Assembly: GCF_004379255.2 (NCBI RefSeq)
Contig: NC_056042.1
Span: 13,997,901 to 14,061,900 of the forward strand
Length of the DNA stretch: 64,000 nucleotides
From: Salvia splendens
Lineage: Eukaryota > Streptophyta > Magnoliopsida > Lamiales > Lamiaceae
Direction of reading: 5' to 3'
In this document: one piece after another, positions 1 through 13,057 of the stretch
Layout of the letters: each line of letters starts with the position of its first letter
Position numbering within the stretch: the stretch's first letter is position 1
The notes under the pieces: model-generated
Told to the model about the DNA's origin: nothing
Seen by the model: the letters and a program-made list of their open reading frames with translations, nothing else
Databases searched by the model: none
Program-made: the position numbers and the translations under genes

Positions 1-1
1 A

Positions 2-256
2 GTATGTCAAGACACAGTGGCTGTGTTATGTGACTCAAACAGTGCTATATGTCTATCAAAGCATCAAACGTTTCATGAAAGGAGTAAGCATGTGGATGTT
101 AAACTACACTTTATAAGGGATGGAGTGGAAAATGGCTCAGTGAAGATTGAAAAGGTCGCAACAGAACATAATGCATCTGATATGCTAACTAAGGTCTTGC
201 TCGGATCAAAACTGAAGTACTGCATGGAATTGGTGAATCTGATTCAGCTGAGATGA
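2..256 (+). pseudogene. Copia polyprotein 3' end (RNase H tail), partial
   Basis: Open from the window edge to a TGA at 254-256. It encodes the end of a Ty1/copia RNase H domain: DSNSAICLSKHQTFHERSKH followed by the HFIRD and DMLTK motifs that close copia polyproteins. The protein resembles the same region of the two Tork-like elements at 34070-39332 and 41142-46334, so I infer the same lineage. Upstream coding sequence lies outside the window, so whether the whole element is intact is unknown. The visible part has no stop or frameshift. Confidence 0.85.
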
Positions 257-312
257 ATAAAAGAAATGGAATTGGTTTGAGACTTGTCCAGTTATGCCCC
301 AAGGTGGAGATT

Positions 313-688
313 TGTTATGATGTTGGGGCATATCTGCACAACTTATGAAATAGAGGGACCATTCTATAATATTCTAATTTCTGTTTTCAAATTTCCCACA
401 ATTATTTTGAATGTTTAGAAAGTGAGGGAAATTATTTCAGTTTTGACACACTTGTAAATCGAGCTAAGAGAGAAAGGATTTTTCATCAAATAGCTTGAGT
501 TCATCCATGAATAAAAAAGGCGATCTCCATTGATTCTCTTCTTGTTCGATTGTTCTTTGTTTTACTCACTTCAATACATTGTGTGGATTTAGTTTCTTGC
601 TTATTCTGGTTGGTTTGATTGGGTTCAAGAACCGATTGCGTTGAACTACGATTTACACTCAAAGCATTGTGCTGATATTTTCAAAACA
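313..688 (+). repeat. 3' LTR of the partial copia element
   Basis: The purine-rich tract AAGGTGGAGATT at 301-312 sits directly before TGTTATGATG, the expected polypurine tract and TG start of a copia 3' LTR. The right end is placed at the CA of TTTTCAAAACA (688). That end is less certain because the 5' LTR is outside the window and the flanking target duplication cannot be compared. Confidence 0.6.
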
Positions 689-3600
689 TTATATTGACAT
701 TTTCATCCAAAACCCTAATTTGGTAGTTTTTTTTATCTATTTCGATTTAATTAATAAAAGTGAAAATTACACGTGACAAATTTTAGACTACTCGATTTCT
801 AAAATCCCGTGATCTTAAATTAATTATAATTAGCAACTAGAGAGCGAGTTAACAATTGATCACTTCCCTAATACCATATATAAATTTTTTTTATCTCCAG
901 AGATATCTAAGATCATGAACTTAAAACTTGAGTACAAAAACAACAATTTATACGTGCAGTTATTTATCCATGATTTTGAATTTTATTAAATTTGGGAGAG
1001 ATTTTGAAAACTCCTTAAAAAATAATGTCTTTTGTTACATTAACCGTTTTGTTCTTCTACATAATTCAATGTGTATCAAATTTATTTTAAGAAAAAAAAT
1101 GAATTTATAGAAAAATCACTACTAGGTGTAAATTTATGATACTAGTGTTAACACTCGCGCTATGCACGAGACAAACGATTTTCAAATAATGAAGAAAAAT
1201 TATAAGATAAATAGATTAAAAAACAGGATAACACGAATATAATGACGTTTATAATTAAGAATATGTGTTATTTACAATAAATATAAACAATAACAAAAAG
1301 AAAAATGCACTCCTCCCAACTCACTCTAAATCAAACATTTCATATTCGGCAAACGATACCTATGATCTAATCAGAGTAAAATAAAATAAATGAACTATAT
1401 ATTAAATGAGAAGAATAGCATTGCAACATTAATATATACTAATAGATAACCAAAAAAACAGTAGATTATAAGTTCATAAAATGGGCAATGTGAGATCTGA
1501 GAGCAAAGTATCTGTATTAATACTGAATCAAATATATACATATAAAAACATGTTTTAAGTAACTATAAATAAATAAAAATACAAATGCTAATTAAAAGAT
1601 ATCTTTTTTAAAATTTTAAAATGAAAAGAAAACAAAAATATTTTTTAATAATGAATAGCTCATATATAAAAAAAATAGTTTGTTAAAACAAAATAAAGAG
1701 TTAAAAAATTTGGAACACCAAAAATTTGTTTTCATAAATGAAAATATAATTAATAAAAGTAACAACAAACTAAATAGTACTCGTTCATAAGTTCTGAAAA
1801 ACTGCTTTGTAAATGCCATTTATAGTGGAATCACCACTTATCTGATGTTCATCTTTACAGACTAAAATCTTCAAACCTTCACGACCTGTGACTCTATATA
1901 CAACAACGGTGAGTTGTCCATGACTAAAGAGAGGTTTTCGAATCAGAGTTCGATATGCTATCAATTATAATTTTGAATAATAACTCAGAGTTGTCCAAAT
2001 ACGACAGTTATATTTTGAATAATAACACTATCAATATAATTATGGGATTCTTAACGGATCCACCAACATCAATTGCACAAAGAAAAGTTAAAATTAGAGG
2101 AGTCAAACTCAAATACATACAAAATATATTAAAAATAAAATAATATTTTAAATTTTTTTAGACTTGGGAAGAAATTACAAAATTTGCACAACTATTATAT
2201 AAATGCGGAAATACATTAGAAAAGATTATCATTTATCTTTTATAATTATAATGGGGGACGAAAATTTAAAATAATAATAATGGGTTACGGAAAACTAAAC
2301 ATATAGCCCAAATATTTAAAAGATATATGAAACAGTCCAATTAAATTATTAAGAAAAGCCCACACAGAAAAAAGAAGAAGAGAAGTTCAATAATTTAAAT
2401 TCTCTTAAATGACCTAATTAAAGTAGCCTACTAAGATTTGAAAAGCTCCAAATACCACAATCATTCGAGGCCCAAGAAAAGTCCAAAACAAAACAATGCA
2501 CAAATCGATTTTATTTTAAAACTGAATCACATAACATTAGACTAATTACAATTAATCAGCATAATTAATAAGCATTATAATAACCCCATACAATTAATCA
2601 GCATAAACCAAATATTTCAGTCTCTATTTCCTATTTCATCCGCCGCCTCAGCTGAAAAAACCCTAGCGTGAATCGCGCCGCCTTCACCATCTCCCGCTGC
2701 CAAAAAGTCACCGTCGCCGTCGCCGTCGACGGCAACTACGACTTCGCTGCACCACAAATCAGCAAAGACTTCATCTACTCATCGGTCCCTTTTATTCCAT
2801 GTCAAATTCGTGGCTATTCAAACACCGCAGCATCAGTGAAAACCTAAATCGCTATCCATCTCGCCGCAACAACGACAAACACAGAGAAAATGAAGTCGTT
2901 GACAGAGTATTAATTGTCAATGCAATCCAAATCGGGTGCGACTTCACCTATTTCACAAAATCAGTACAAAACCACTGACCCAGAGACGAAACCTGAGATC
3001 CCTCTCCATCTCACCGCCTTCACCGACGAAAATGGAGAAAAGGCCACCCGGAGGAAATTATCTCCATCACCATAGAAAAGGTAAAAGTTGTTACCTAAAC
3101 CCTAAATTTATTTTCCACATTGCATGTTTAAATCTTCAACTAATTGGATTCAAATTAATTTTACAAAGGAACAAATCTTAAAAAAATTGGGGACGAAATA
3201 AGTGTTTGCCTAATGTGTTTGGGACAGTTACTTTCATTTGCCATTATATTTTGCTAAACTGCTTCAAAGTCTTGACATTAATGGTGAAAGCTTCCAAATT
3301 CGTAGTAACCCAGTCCAAGAAGGTAATAAACTCTCTTATATTAGCATGTTCATAAGCTTATTATGTTTTACAGTTTAAAGAAATGTCACTCTAAGGCAGA
3401 TAATCATATTTTATATAACGATTTAAAAGGCAATATTTGTCAAAAATTGTAGAACTCAATTCTCTGGAAAAAAAATGCATACATACATGGAGTATTTTAG
3501 AAAGATGAACTAACAAAATAAGTCTGGGTGACAGGAAAACAAATTGAACAAGCATTCTAAAGTAAACAACGTGTACTCCACAAATGAAGCTGAAGAATAC

Positions 3601-4458
3601 ATGTAAATTAAAAAATTCTTAACATGTAAAGCATACTCAGTGAGATATATACCTCATTTGCATCAACAATATCAGCAACTGTCCTTCCTAATAGATGAAA
3701 AGCCTCTCAAGTCTTGTTATTTCCTCAAAAGCATATATAGTATTTAAATGCTAAGTTTATGAATGCTGCTTCAATTTTTTTTGCAGGTAATCATCCTAAT
3801 GGATTTAAAGTAAAAGTGAAAGAAAAAGGAGAAAGAATGCATAGAAACTGAAAAATCAGGTCAGTGAATAATTAAATTATAAAAAATAAATTCATATAGA
3901 ATAGAGATGCCGGAAATACAATCACTAACAATTTTTTAGTATATGCAGGGACAAACTGTTCAAAATGGAATCAGTGAAAGATTGAAGGTTAGAACACTAC
4001 ATTAATTGTATACCGAGTACTAAAAACTGGAAAAAAACAAAAATGAAAACACTGAAAAACGAACATATATTAAGAACATAGAGTGAAGAATCATAAGAGA
4101 ATAGATAAAGAACAAATAGGAAGAGAGAGTATGCAGATCATGAATTAGGGAAGAGTCAAGAAACTGAACTATTTTTCTGTTTATTTTCTTGACTGATTTT
4201 GGTTGAGAGAGGAAGTAAGTGATTATAGGAGTGTTAAGAGTGGAGGTATTTATAGGACTCTCTTCTTCATCATGCAAGTTAGATATATATCATGCAGGTT
4301 CTCCATAAAAACATCATCATGAGAGACCTTTCATATAATACTACTAAGATATAAATATTAGAAACAATATTAGATATTAATAAATATTTTTTTACAAATT
4401 TGCATAAAAAAATGAATTCAGATGTAGCATGTGAAATATTAATACTAAACTTATAAAG
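689..4458. other. AT-rich spacer, no gene recognised
   Basis: Only short, compositionally random open frames are present. The stretch 2630-3080 is richer in GC and contains CCCTAG and CGCCGCC-type runs that resemble a plant 5' leader, with a 81-codon frame at 2936-3181 that I cannot assign. I see no conserved domain, splice-supported gene or transposon end. Confidence 0.4.
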
Positions 4459-4487
4459 TAATATTAATATTAATATTAATATTAACA
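4459..4487. repeat. (AATATT)n microsatellite
   Basis: About five tandem copies of a six-base AT unit. Confidence 0.8.
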
Positions 4488-4573
4488 CTTATGAAATATT
4501 GTGTAAGATTTGGCCATTTATTTAATTTTATAAGTTTCTGCATTTATTTAAGGCCCATTACATTTATGCATTT

Positions 4574-4642
4574 ATTAACTTATTCTTGTGTTATTTATAG
4601 GAGAAATTATTAACTTATTCTTGTGTTATTTATAGGAGAATT
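4574..4642. repeat. 35-bp tandem duplication
   Basis: The segment beginning ATTAACTTATTCTTGTG and ending TATAGGAGAA occurs twice head to tail (starts 4574 and 4609) with almost no divergence, indicating a recent local duplication. Confidence 0.85.
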
Positions 4643-6330
4643 ATAAGGATACAAACTAAATCCTAAGAACATAAGAGCCGCCGCCTCTCACTCTTCACTC
4701 TACAGAAAAAGGAAAGAGAAGGAGAACCATAAAGAACACAAACAACCGCCTCTTACTCCTCACTCTATAATCATTACACAAAGAGGACAGATGACATGAC
4801 AGGCGTGGGAGGCTGGAACCTACTCTACTACATCAGCAATATATCAGCAAAACAATATACCAAGATAAAAACAAAAGGTATGAAATTCTTTATCTATGCT
4901 CTAAAGGTTGTACATTCTGAAACTAAAGCAAATAAGCTATTCAATGGTATGTTTCAGATGACTTTAATGGGTGCACATTAATTCCAGTTCATGCTATCAC
5001 TTCTACTATCTATGTATCTCTTAGAACATACTATTTCAAATCACTTTTTTTTAGAGGTTTAAGAATGTTAAGTTGATACTGAATCTTATTTAATGCTTTG
5101 GAGGTAAGCTTATCACATAGAGTATGCTGCCCCCTTTCTCCAATTTCTTTGCAGAAATGAATTTCATAAATATTTTTTTAAATTTATATACATGAAGTTC
5201 TTCAAAATTTAATGCAGTCAGTTTCAATTAGTTATTGCTCCCTTTCCCCATTTTCTTTAGAGACGAATTTCTTTAAAATTTATATACATGAAAGGTTTTT
5301 CATTTGGTACATTGTCCCTACATTTAGAACAGATTCTTAAATTTTTATTTTTCTATGTTATATTTTTCATGTTCTAAAATTGTGATTTAATTCTATCTCT
5401 TATTTTTCATGTTCTAAAATTTTCATTATATTCTCAATCTCATTCTCAATTTCACAGATGTTGGGTCATTGATAATTTCAAATCTATACATGATAAGTTT
5501 TACACATATTACTAATTTATTATTTACCTTTTTCAGGGACAAATTTCATTGGAAACATATAACTTAATTTATATTGCTTTGCTGGAAAGATTTTTGTATT
5601 TAATAGGCTGTCTCTCTCCCACTCTCTCTCTCCATCTGTGTCTCTCTCTCGGTCTTATTTCTCTCTTACTATCTCCTCTCCCTCTTTTATTTTTAAATTT
5701 CCTAAAATTGTAATCTTATGCTTATTTTATTTAATAGTGTGACAGCCTATCAAATGTTTGCATTGGCAAATGAGATTTACGTAGGCTGATAATTGAATTA
5801 GGGGATATTCATTATTTTTAGTAGATATAAGGCCATACATACTGAATGAATATTTTACTTAATTCAAAAAATCTTATATTTAATAGGATGTCAGACTGTT
5901 TTCTAAATTTGCTTGTAGATTCTCTGTGTTTAGTCTTGAAAGTAATTTTAAATATAATTACTAATATATCAATAATTTTTTTCCGGGACAAAGGGCATGA
6001 GAAATTGATTAATGGATCAGTAGCTTTGAAAGAATAAAATAAATATACATATTGTAATAGTCTGCAGTCTAGATACATCTAAAAAGAAATCAGAAGATAA
6101 GCTCCAAATTGAGCTAACTGGATTTACCAAAAGAACCATCTTACATGACATATTTTTTCCTGCAAAAAAAGTATTATAGTCATTTCAACCAAGTGTCCCT
6201 TTTTATTAGTATAGATTAGCAATCAAATTTAACTTTAAATTTGTTTGCCCATAGATAAAAAAACGTCGACTAAAGAAATGGAGTAAATGGAAAAGGAAGA
6301 AAGAATAATGGAAAACGAAAAAAGGAAGTG
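4643..6330. other. Spacer with CT-rich tract
   Basis: No gene recognised. A (CT)n-like pyrimidine tract lies at about 5605-5690. At 4678-4765 a GCCGCC..CTCACTC..CACTCTA segment is partly repeated about 70 bp later. Short open frames show no recognisable motif. Confidence 0.4.
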
Positions 6331-6457
6331 AAATTCCCAATTTGAGCCGATTTATTGAAATCCGGCGATCCCCCATTCCCCATCCCCGCCGCCGCTCACC
6401 GCCTCTGTTCATCGTAATCTGCAACCCTTCGCAGCTTCTCTCAGCTCCAGATTTCAG

Positions 6458-6853
6458 GTAAATTGTTGTCAGTTTTAACATTGTCTTTGAGCAGGTCTTC
6501 GCTCATAGCACAGATAACCTAGATATGTTCTATCACAGAAAACCATTGCTGACTCTTCGGGACACATTGGATCAATTTAGGATTCCTTGACATTGTTAAT
6601 CTGTATGAGATTTGAGCTTTGAATCAAATAATATCAGTCAATTCCTCTTCCTTTGAGTTTCCAGTTGATTAGTGTAGCCGAGCACCTCCATAGTCATCTT
6701 TCCTCTCAAATTAGGAATTTCACTTCCTTCCTAGATTTATCGGCTCAAATTTTACTCTGTAAATGTTTCTGTTGTCCATTAATAAGTTGAAAATGGCCTG
6801 TTTAAGCCAGAAACTAATCCGGGAAAGGGATTCTGAACTGCTATATCATGCAG
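6458..6853 (+). other. 5'UTR intron of the Yos1-like gene
   Basis: Donor ATTTCAG|GTAAAT after 6457 and acceptor ATCATGCAG|GA before 6854 bracket an AT/T-rich stretch. The upstream GC-rich leader (about 6340-6457, with CCCCGCCGCCGCTCACCGCC) is the probable first, noncoding exon. The intron ends two bases before the start codon. Its exact first-exon start is not visible. Confidence 0.65.
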
Positions 6854-6855
6854 GA

Positions 6856-7089
6856 ATGGGATTGTGGACACTTCTAGAAGGATTTCTACTTCTTGCAAAT
6901 GCTCTGGCCATACTAAATGAAGATCGTTTCCTTGCCCCTAGGGGATGGAGCTTCCAGGAGTATTCTGGAATTAAGAGAAACTCATTCAAGGGGCAGATAC
7001 TTGGTCTTATTTATGCAACTCGGTACTTAAGAGTGCCTCTTATGCTTCTCAATTTGCTCTGCATTATTGTGAAAGTGGTATCAGGGTGA
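6856..7089 (+). CDS. YOS1: Yos1-like protein (IER3IP1 homologue)
   Basis: A 77-codon frame starting MGLWTLLEGFLLLANALAIL and ending in VKVVSG then TGA. Yos1/IER3IP1 proteins are small membrane proteins of the ER-Golgi pathway; yeast Yos1 works with Yip1 and Yif1 in COPII vesicle transport. Visible features are an N-terminal hydrophobic helix (residues about 2-20), the conserved central FLAPRGW and NSFKGQ motifs, and a C-terminal hydrophobic segment (about 50-75). The start at 6856 is chosen because the frame upstream lies before a splice acceptor (TGCAG|GA) and because the family begins MGLW. Length matches the family. There are no stops or odd residues. This is the only host gene in the window that appears intact, and it is surrounded by spacer and transposons. 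Confidence 0.92.
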   Translation: MGLWTLLEGFLLLANALAILNEDRFLAPRGWSFQEYSGIKRNSFKGQILGLIYATRYLRVPLMLLNLLCIIVKVVSG

Positions 7090-9327
7090 TGCTTGTCTCC
7101 CTTAATTTAAAGGGATTGTTTTAATTGGTAAGTTGGTTTTGTTTCACGTTTCATGTATTCATCGAACTGCTTTGTTTAAAGTCCTTGGCCACATATATGT
7201 TTGATAAGAATAGATATTGAACTAGAATGTATTTTAATAAGTTGCAATACTTATCATGATCTTTTTGGGTAGTCAGAGTGTATTCCTTGCAAATTTGGTG
7301 ATTCCAACTCTCTGTTAACACACACGCGTATGCATACACAGATTAGGAGTGGAGGGTATGCACTTTTATACTCCAGATACTTTAGGGGACTGAACCTCAT
7401 GGTTAGGATTGAAATTTTTATATAGGCTAAGAGATGCACTAGTTTGATTCTAGAATCTTTAGGTGTTCTATTCGATTGTCCAATTGTGGCCTCTACCTGC
7501 AATAAATACTTACCACTTATTCTGTTTAATCTTAATATTTTCAAACCTATTAGAGAATGGTTAGAGCAATTTCTTTAATATTTACATGTCTTTGTGCTGT
7601 TTGAAAGATTATTCTAAATCCGTGAAATTGTCTACTAAAATACAGTTATGATCTTCAGCTCAACAAGAAGGATGGTAGTGGGCATGCTGCATATGTGAAC
7701 CTGCATGTAACAATGATATATGATGTTGTTTAGGTGGGATGATATGATATTTGCAGTTTTTCTGTTTATATTGGAAGAAGATAAATACTACTTATATGTG
7801 ATGATTATATTATTGGAAGGCAGGGATGTCCCATTAATAGAATGGTCTTATTTCATTTTTTCAACTAAGTGGTTGCTTCTAAATCATCAGAACATGGGGG
7901 AATCCTTAGGAAAGAAATAGCTAGAGAGAGAAAGATATTAAGTCCAAGTTGTTCGTATGGCGTTTTTGGGTATTTCATACTATTACTATTAAATAGTTAT
8001 ATGTGAACTAGTATACTAATAACGAGTTCCAACAAAGAATTATTTAAGTAAACAAGATTATGTTAGTTTGGAAGAAGCAGAGATTTTCCACAGGTTTATA
8101 TTTAAGTAGATATGTTTGGTCATTTAACTTTTAAGAGTTCACTGTTGATCCTCCAAATTAGTTGTATGGTAGGGGGAAGAAAGTATCCTTAGAATCTTGG
8201 ATGCTACCTTTTGTTGCATAATTGCATTTACTTGTTGACATTGCTCGTTGATCTTTCAAATTAGCTCTGGTTGCCTTTGCTCTTCTTGCGCTGTTGCGCA
8301 CCTGGAATTCCAACTTGGCTAGCACTAAGTAGATATTGGGGATTCTTTTCAACATTAATAGTGCTAGGGATTGAATAGTTGCAGAACATGTTTAATTTAA
8401 CATATAATCTCTTACCCTCCCCCAAGATACAAATGCACACACAAAAAGAGAGAAGACAACTAACTGTGAGTCTTATTTAACTGACTTTGGTCAGAGGGGC
8501 TTGAAAATGTTGTTTCAGTTTCTGTGGTTTTACAGTACTCACTAGGTATGCACTTCAGTGTTTAAGATCTCAATGCTCTTGCATCCTCCTTTCTTTAATC
8601 TGATTATCTGATGCAACTTAGAATTTAACTTGTGAAATACGGAGTACCTTCTAAAGTTAATGAATGAATCCTTGATGTGTGTTTGAATTATTTTTATGTC
8701 TTTTTGTAAGTATTGATGTTTGCTAATTGGTATTCATATTTAATAGCTTAATAGCTTTACTATGAGGAGCTTGGCACTCCTTCGACAAGAAAAATATTTC
8801 CATGAATGTGAGAGCAATTGTGACAGAAATATCTAGCCCTTAGACAGTATATCTGCATTAAGCAATTGTGCCCCTTAAAATTATGCTACTAAACACAAAG
8901 ATATAAAAATAACTATTTGGGTGTATCTGGTTAGTGTAGATGCATAAAACTTCTGCCAGAATCTTCGACATTATCTTTTTTCCCTATGAGTGGTCCTCAC
9001 TTAACATAATTGTCTAGTTAATTATGTATGGTGTCATGTTTGTGTTTGTTATAGCATGTGTGCTTGGGTAACACTATTAAATGGAAGCTTATTTTCTCCT
9101 ATATCAGTTATGTTGAAAGGCATAACAGTTATGGATTTATGTGAGGTTCTTTGAAGGACAATATGTTTGGAACATAATGTCAAATTTGCTAGTTTTTTTT
9201 ATTATTATTGAATTTACTCTAGCATGCAAGGATTGTCTCACATTCATAGAACTTCTTTGAGCTCCTGTATTTGATATCAAATAGACTAGTTTGTAATTTT
9301 GAAATCATCTACAAATATCTCCTGCCA
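7090..9327. other. 3'UTR and spacer downstream of the Yos1-like gene
   Basis: The first few hundred bases are probably 3'UTR. Beyond that I see only AT-rich spacer and unassignable short frames, and no transposon termini until the PIF element at 9331. Confidence 0.4.
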
Positions 9328-9330
9328 TAA

Positions 9331-11243
9331 GAGCATCTCCAATGGCGGCGAGCAGACAGGCTAGCCGATTCTTGGCGCTGGCCGGTCCGCTCGCCGAACC
9401 ATTGGAACCGGCGAGTGCCATTTCGGCGAAAAAATTGGTGACCCGACGCCGATTTTCGGGCGCTGGCTGATCTGCTGGCCGCCATTGCAGGCTCCCGATT
9501 GGCCAGCTCAATTTTTTTTAATTTTTCGAAACACTATATATACACGATTTGCACGTTATTTTCATTCGCACCACTTGTTTTAACGAGTTTTCTCTCCATC
9601 TTAATTTCTGTACAAGAGCAACAACGTGAAATGAGTAACGCGGGTGATAGTAGTGGTGGTAGTGGTGGGGATGCTGAGGAGTACGAACGGCAAATGAACG
9701 AAGAGTTAGAGGCCTATACGTCCCGCGAGATAAACCGGTTGATACAAAGGGCCTTGCAGCTGGCGGTACCTCGACCTCCACCCGTTGTCCACCGACGAGC
9801 AGTGATTGATCGGGATCATGTAGCTGCACATCAGCGGCTATATGAAGACTACTTTGCGGAGGAGCCACGGTTTGGGGCGCCTCTTTTCAGGCGGCGTTTT
9901 AGGATGCGTAGGGCAGTGTTTATGCGTATCGTTGATGCTTTGGAGCGTCGATATTTGTATTTCCGGTTCAGGTACGATGCGGCTGGCAGACCCGGCCACA
10001 CACCTATACAAAAGTGCACTGCGGCAATCAGGCAGTTGGCCTACGGAGGCGCGGCAGACATGTGGGACGAGTACCTCCACATCGGTGAGACGACTGCCCT
10101 GGATTGTCTGAAGTATTTCTGTCAGGGCGTCATTGAAATATTCCTTGATCAGTATCTTCGAAGCCCTACCCCTGAAGAGTGCTAGGATCTGATGCAGATG
10201 CACGGGGAGAAGCATGGGTTCCCCGGGATGTTGGGCAGCATAGATTGTATGCATTGGGAGTGGAAGAACTGCCCCGCTGCCTGGAAAGGGTTCTACATGA
10301 CCGACTACAAGGGAAAGAATCCCACGATGATCCTCGAGGCCGTAGCTGATTACCGGTTGTGGATTTGGCATGCATATTTTGGGGTAGCCGGGTCGAACAA
10401 CGACCTCAACGTCCTCAACTCGTCGCCCCTTTTCAACGAGCAGTGCCAGGGTGTCGGTCCGGCCATCAGTTTTATTTCCAACGGGAACCAGCATGATATG
10501 GGCTATACCCTACTTGGCGGATGAGATATACCCTAGGTGGCCCGTCTTTGTGAAGACGATCAGATACGCATCAGATGAGAGGAAAACCTACTTTGCGGAA
10601 CGGCAGGAGTCGGCGCGCAAGGACGTGGAGTGCGCATTTGGTGTGCTCCAGTCCCGATGGGCGGCAATTAGGGGTCCAACGCGTTTGTGGCATGTCGACT
10701 GCGTTGCTGATATAATGTACGGCTGTATTATCCTGCACAACATGATTGTCGAAGATGAAGGTGTACAACTGACTAGTTGGGCCAATGACGATGCTAATGA
10801 AGCCGGCCCAAGCCACGGCGTGGCCGCCCCCAACGTACGAAGGGGGGTACCTCACGATGAAGTCGACTGCCTCAAGGCACATGCCGACATGCGCCAAGTG
10901 GATGCTCATATTCGACTCCAAAAGGATTTAATTGAAGAGTTGTGGGCGCGGAGGACTGCACGTCGTTAGATTTTTTTAATTAATGTAATTTTTTTTAATT
11001 AATGTATTTTTTTTAATTTAAATATTATTATTGAATTTTCCCGTATCTGTGTCGTAAATTTAATTCCGTATTTTGTGTGATTGTTAATTATTTGTTTTTT
11101 ATAATTTTGTTTATTGTGGCTAGCCTATTGCTTGTCCAGTTGCTTGTCCTGATGATGTGGCAGGAGGAGTTTTTAGTGTTAATGATGAGACAAAAGGAAT
11201 TTGTGGTTAGCCTATGGCTGGCCTATTATTATTGGAGATGCTC
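9331..11243 (+). mobile_element. PIF/Harbinger DNA transposon, 1.9 kb
   Basis: Perfect 13-bp terminal inverted repeats GAGCATCTCCAAT at 9331-9343 and its complement at 11231-11243 are flanked on both sides by the 3-bp target duplication TAA (9328-9330 and 11244-11246), the signature of PIF/Harbinger insertion. Subterminal regions hold short GCTAGCC/GGCTAGCCT-type repeats. The element encodes a DDE transposase but no second Myb-like ORF of the kind autonomous PIF elements usually carry, so it is probably non-autonomous. Confidence 0.93.
9631..10969 (+). pseudogene. PIF/Harbinger transposase, broken
   Basis: About 446 codons from ATG 9631 (acidic, Ser/Gly-rich N terminus) to TAG at 10967-10969. 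The catalytic triad of the plant PIF/Harbinger transposase family is visible: D in MLGSIDCMHWEW, D in GSNNDLNVL and E in KDVECAFGVLQ. The frame is broken twice. A TAG at 10183-10185 follows SPTPEE. A shift near 10508-10513 moves the reading frame from GNQHDMGYT to LADEIYPRW; the local sequence looks like a 4-base insertion. All three catalytic residues survive, so inactivation is probably recent. Cut-and-paste transposition would need a transposase supplied elsewhere. Confidence 0.9.
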
Positions 11244-11246
11244 TAA

Positions 11247-11725
11247 CAAACAGTTTTTTTTTTCTCGCATTAGATGTTACTATTCTTTTCTCGCATTAGA
11301 TGTTACTATTCTTTCACCTTGAACTTAAGTCGATCCTGCTTTTCTTTAAACTATTAGTGACACTTTTTAGTCGATGGATATATGCTTCTTTATCTGAGGA
11401 ATGTTTATCTGATTGGGCTTATTAATTTTCAAGTAACAATCCATACTATTATTTAGCCACTAATTTTCAAGTAATGATGGTCATGAGAAATTCGCACAAC
11501 TGTTAAAGTTCGTAATTTATCCGGCCAACTTTAAACTATTAAAGTTCTTGATTTATCCGACCAACTTTAAAGGTTGTGGAGAATACCAAATTTTGGCAAT
11601 GGGTTATAGTTTTTTTAACCAATTACCTATAATTAACTACATATATTTACCAAACAAATTCCTTTGAATTAAATAAAAAGCTATAATTTTAAATTTAATT
11701 CCAATATAATTTTACCCATTGTACG
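11247..11725. other. Spacer with short tandem duplications
   Basis: TTCTCGCATTAGATGTTAC is duplicated head to tail at about 11261-11313. A second pair (AAAGTTCGTAATTTATCCGG and AAAGTTCTTGATTTATCCGA) lies at about 11505-11570. No gene is seen. Confidence 0.6.
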
Positions 11726-13057
11726 AATCATGTAACACCCCGACTTTTTGCGACTTTTCGCGCACAGATTTTGGAATGTAAAAAAAATTAGGATGAGGAG
11801 ACGATTGAATTTATTTTGCACGTGCTAAATTGAATTTAAAGAATGACCTAAGCTTTGTTTGGTTCTTATGCCTCATGGAATTAGAGTGCAAGGAATTCCA
11901 AGGTTTGTGAGCTACAATTATTGGGAAAAGGGACTGCCAAGAATTTCGTACAAGTAGGAATAACGGAAGCTACTTTTCACCTATAATTGGAATGCCTTGG
12001 TACATGTGTTATGCAACTAAGGAAGAGTCAATTCCGACTTTACAGAGTCTAGTCCTTATAGGAAGATAAATTAAGAAAAAAGACAATTGATGAAGGAGGT
12101 TGATCTACAAGGTGATCTCTTCCATGTCCATCTCGTTTCCTACACCCCACAACAAGCCAAGGATTTTTCTCCAACCTATCAAATGAAACACAAAAATAGT
12201 AAGATTTTGCCCAACCAAAAATTTACAAGTGTACCACAAATGCACCAAATAAAGGAGAGAAATGATGCTTGGTGATTTCCATATCTTCTCAAAGATGTAA
12301 TAGAGACAAAGGACTAAGCGATGGTGACCTCATCTCCTTAACTCCCCCCAATGCTTTACACCGATTAGGCAAGATGTCTTTTTGTCATGCTAAAAGGGGA
12401 AGTAACCCATAGCTAGAAATACAAGAGCATCCTTCCCAATACTAACACCAAAGGGGTAGTAAAGCTTTTTATCTCAAATTCAAAAGAGAAGGAATATTTA
12501 TCCCAAATTATCCACAAAATGCCAAGACTTTTCTCCTATAAAAGCAACCCACCACCACCTTCCTTCACACACCTTCCTGACACTCAAAATTCACAATTCA
12601 TAAGAGGAGCAACAAGGGTTGGGAGTAATGGCAAGAGAGCAATTCAACAAACAAGAGGAATTCCTTAAGCAAGGCTATCTCCCTAAGTTAAGGGTGGAGT
12701 CAGGAAAATCCAAGTTAAGGAGTTTTAAGCAAACGAGGTAGGCTTTCGAACTAAAGTGTTTTTATGTTGGCTTTCTAGTTACTATACAGTTTTTACGAGC
12801 TTTCTATTATGATATATGATTGTGTGCTTTCGAACTAAAGTATTTTAGTGAGCTTTCAATTTAAAGTATGTTTACAGCTTTTACGAAAAGTATTTTCGTG
12901 TGCTCCTATTTAGGATGTGATGTTAAGTGCGAGCTTGCTATTTAATGTGAAGTATTATGAAAAGTGCTATTTACCTCAAGTGCAAGTGATGTGATTTATA
13001 TGGTGTTATGTGTTGCCTTATGAGTGCTTGTGAAGTGTAGCCTTTGTTAGTATTCGT

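Noticed and set aside
2936..3181. Possible small gene in the GC-richer stretch at 2630-3180
   Set aside because: Composition resembles a leader, but no conserved protein or convincing exon structure could be read.
9838..10494. 218-codon minus-strand frame
   Set aside because: It is antisense to the PIF/Harbinger transposase, whose catalytic motifs are on the plus strand.
12087..12275. 62-codon frame and other frames within 11731-14111
   Set aside because: They lie wholly inside a solo LTR and show no conserved domain.
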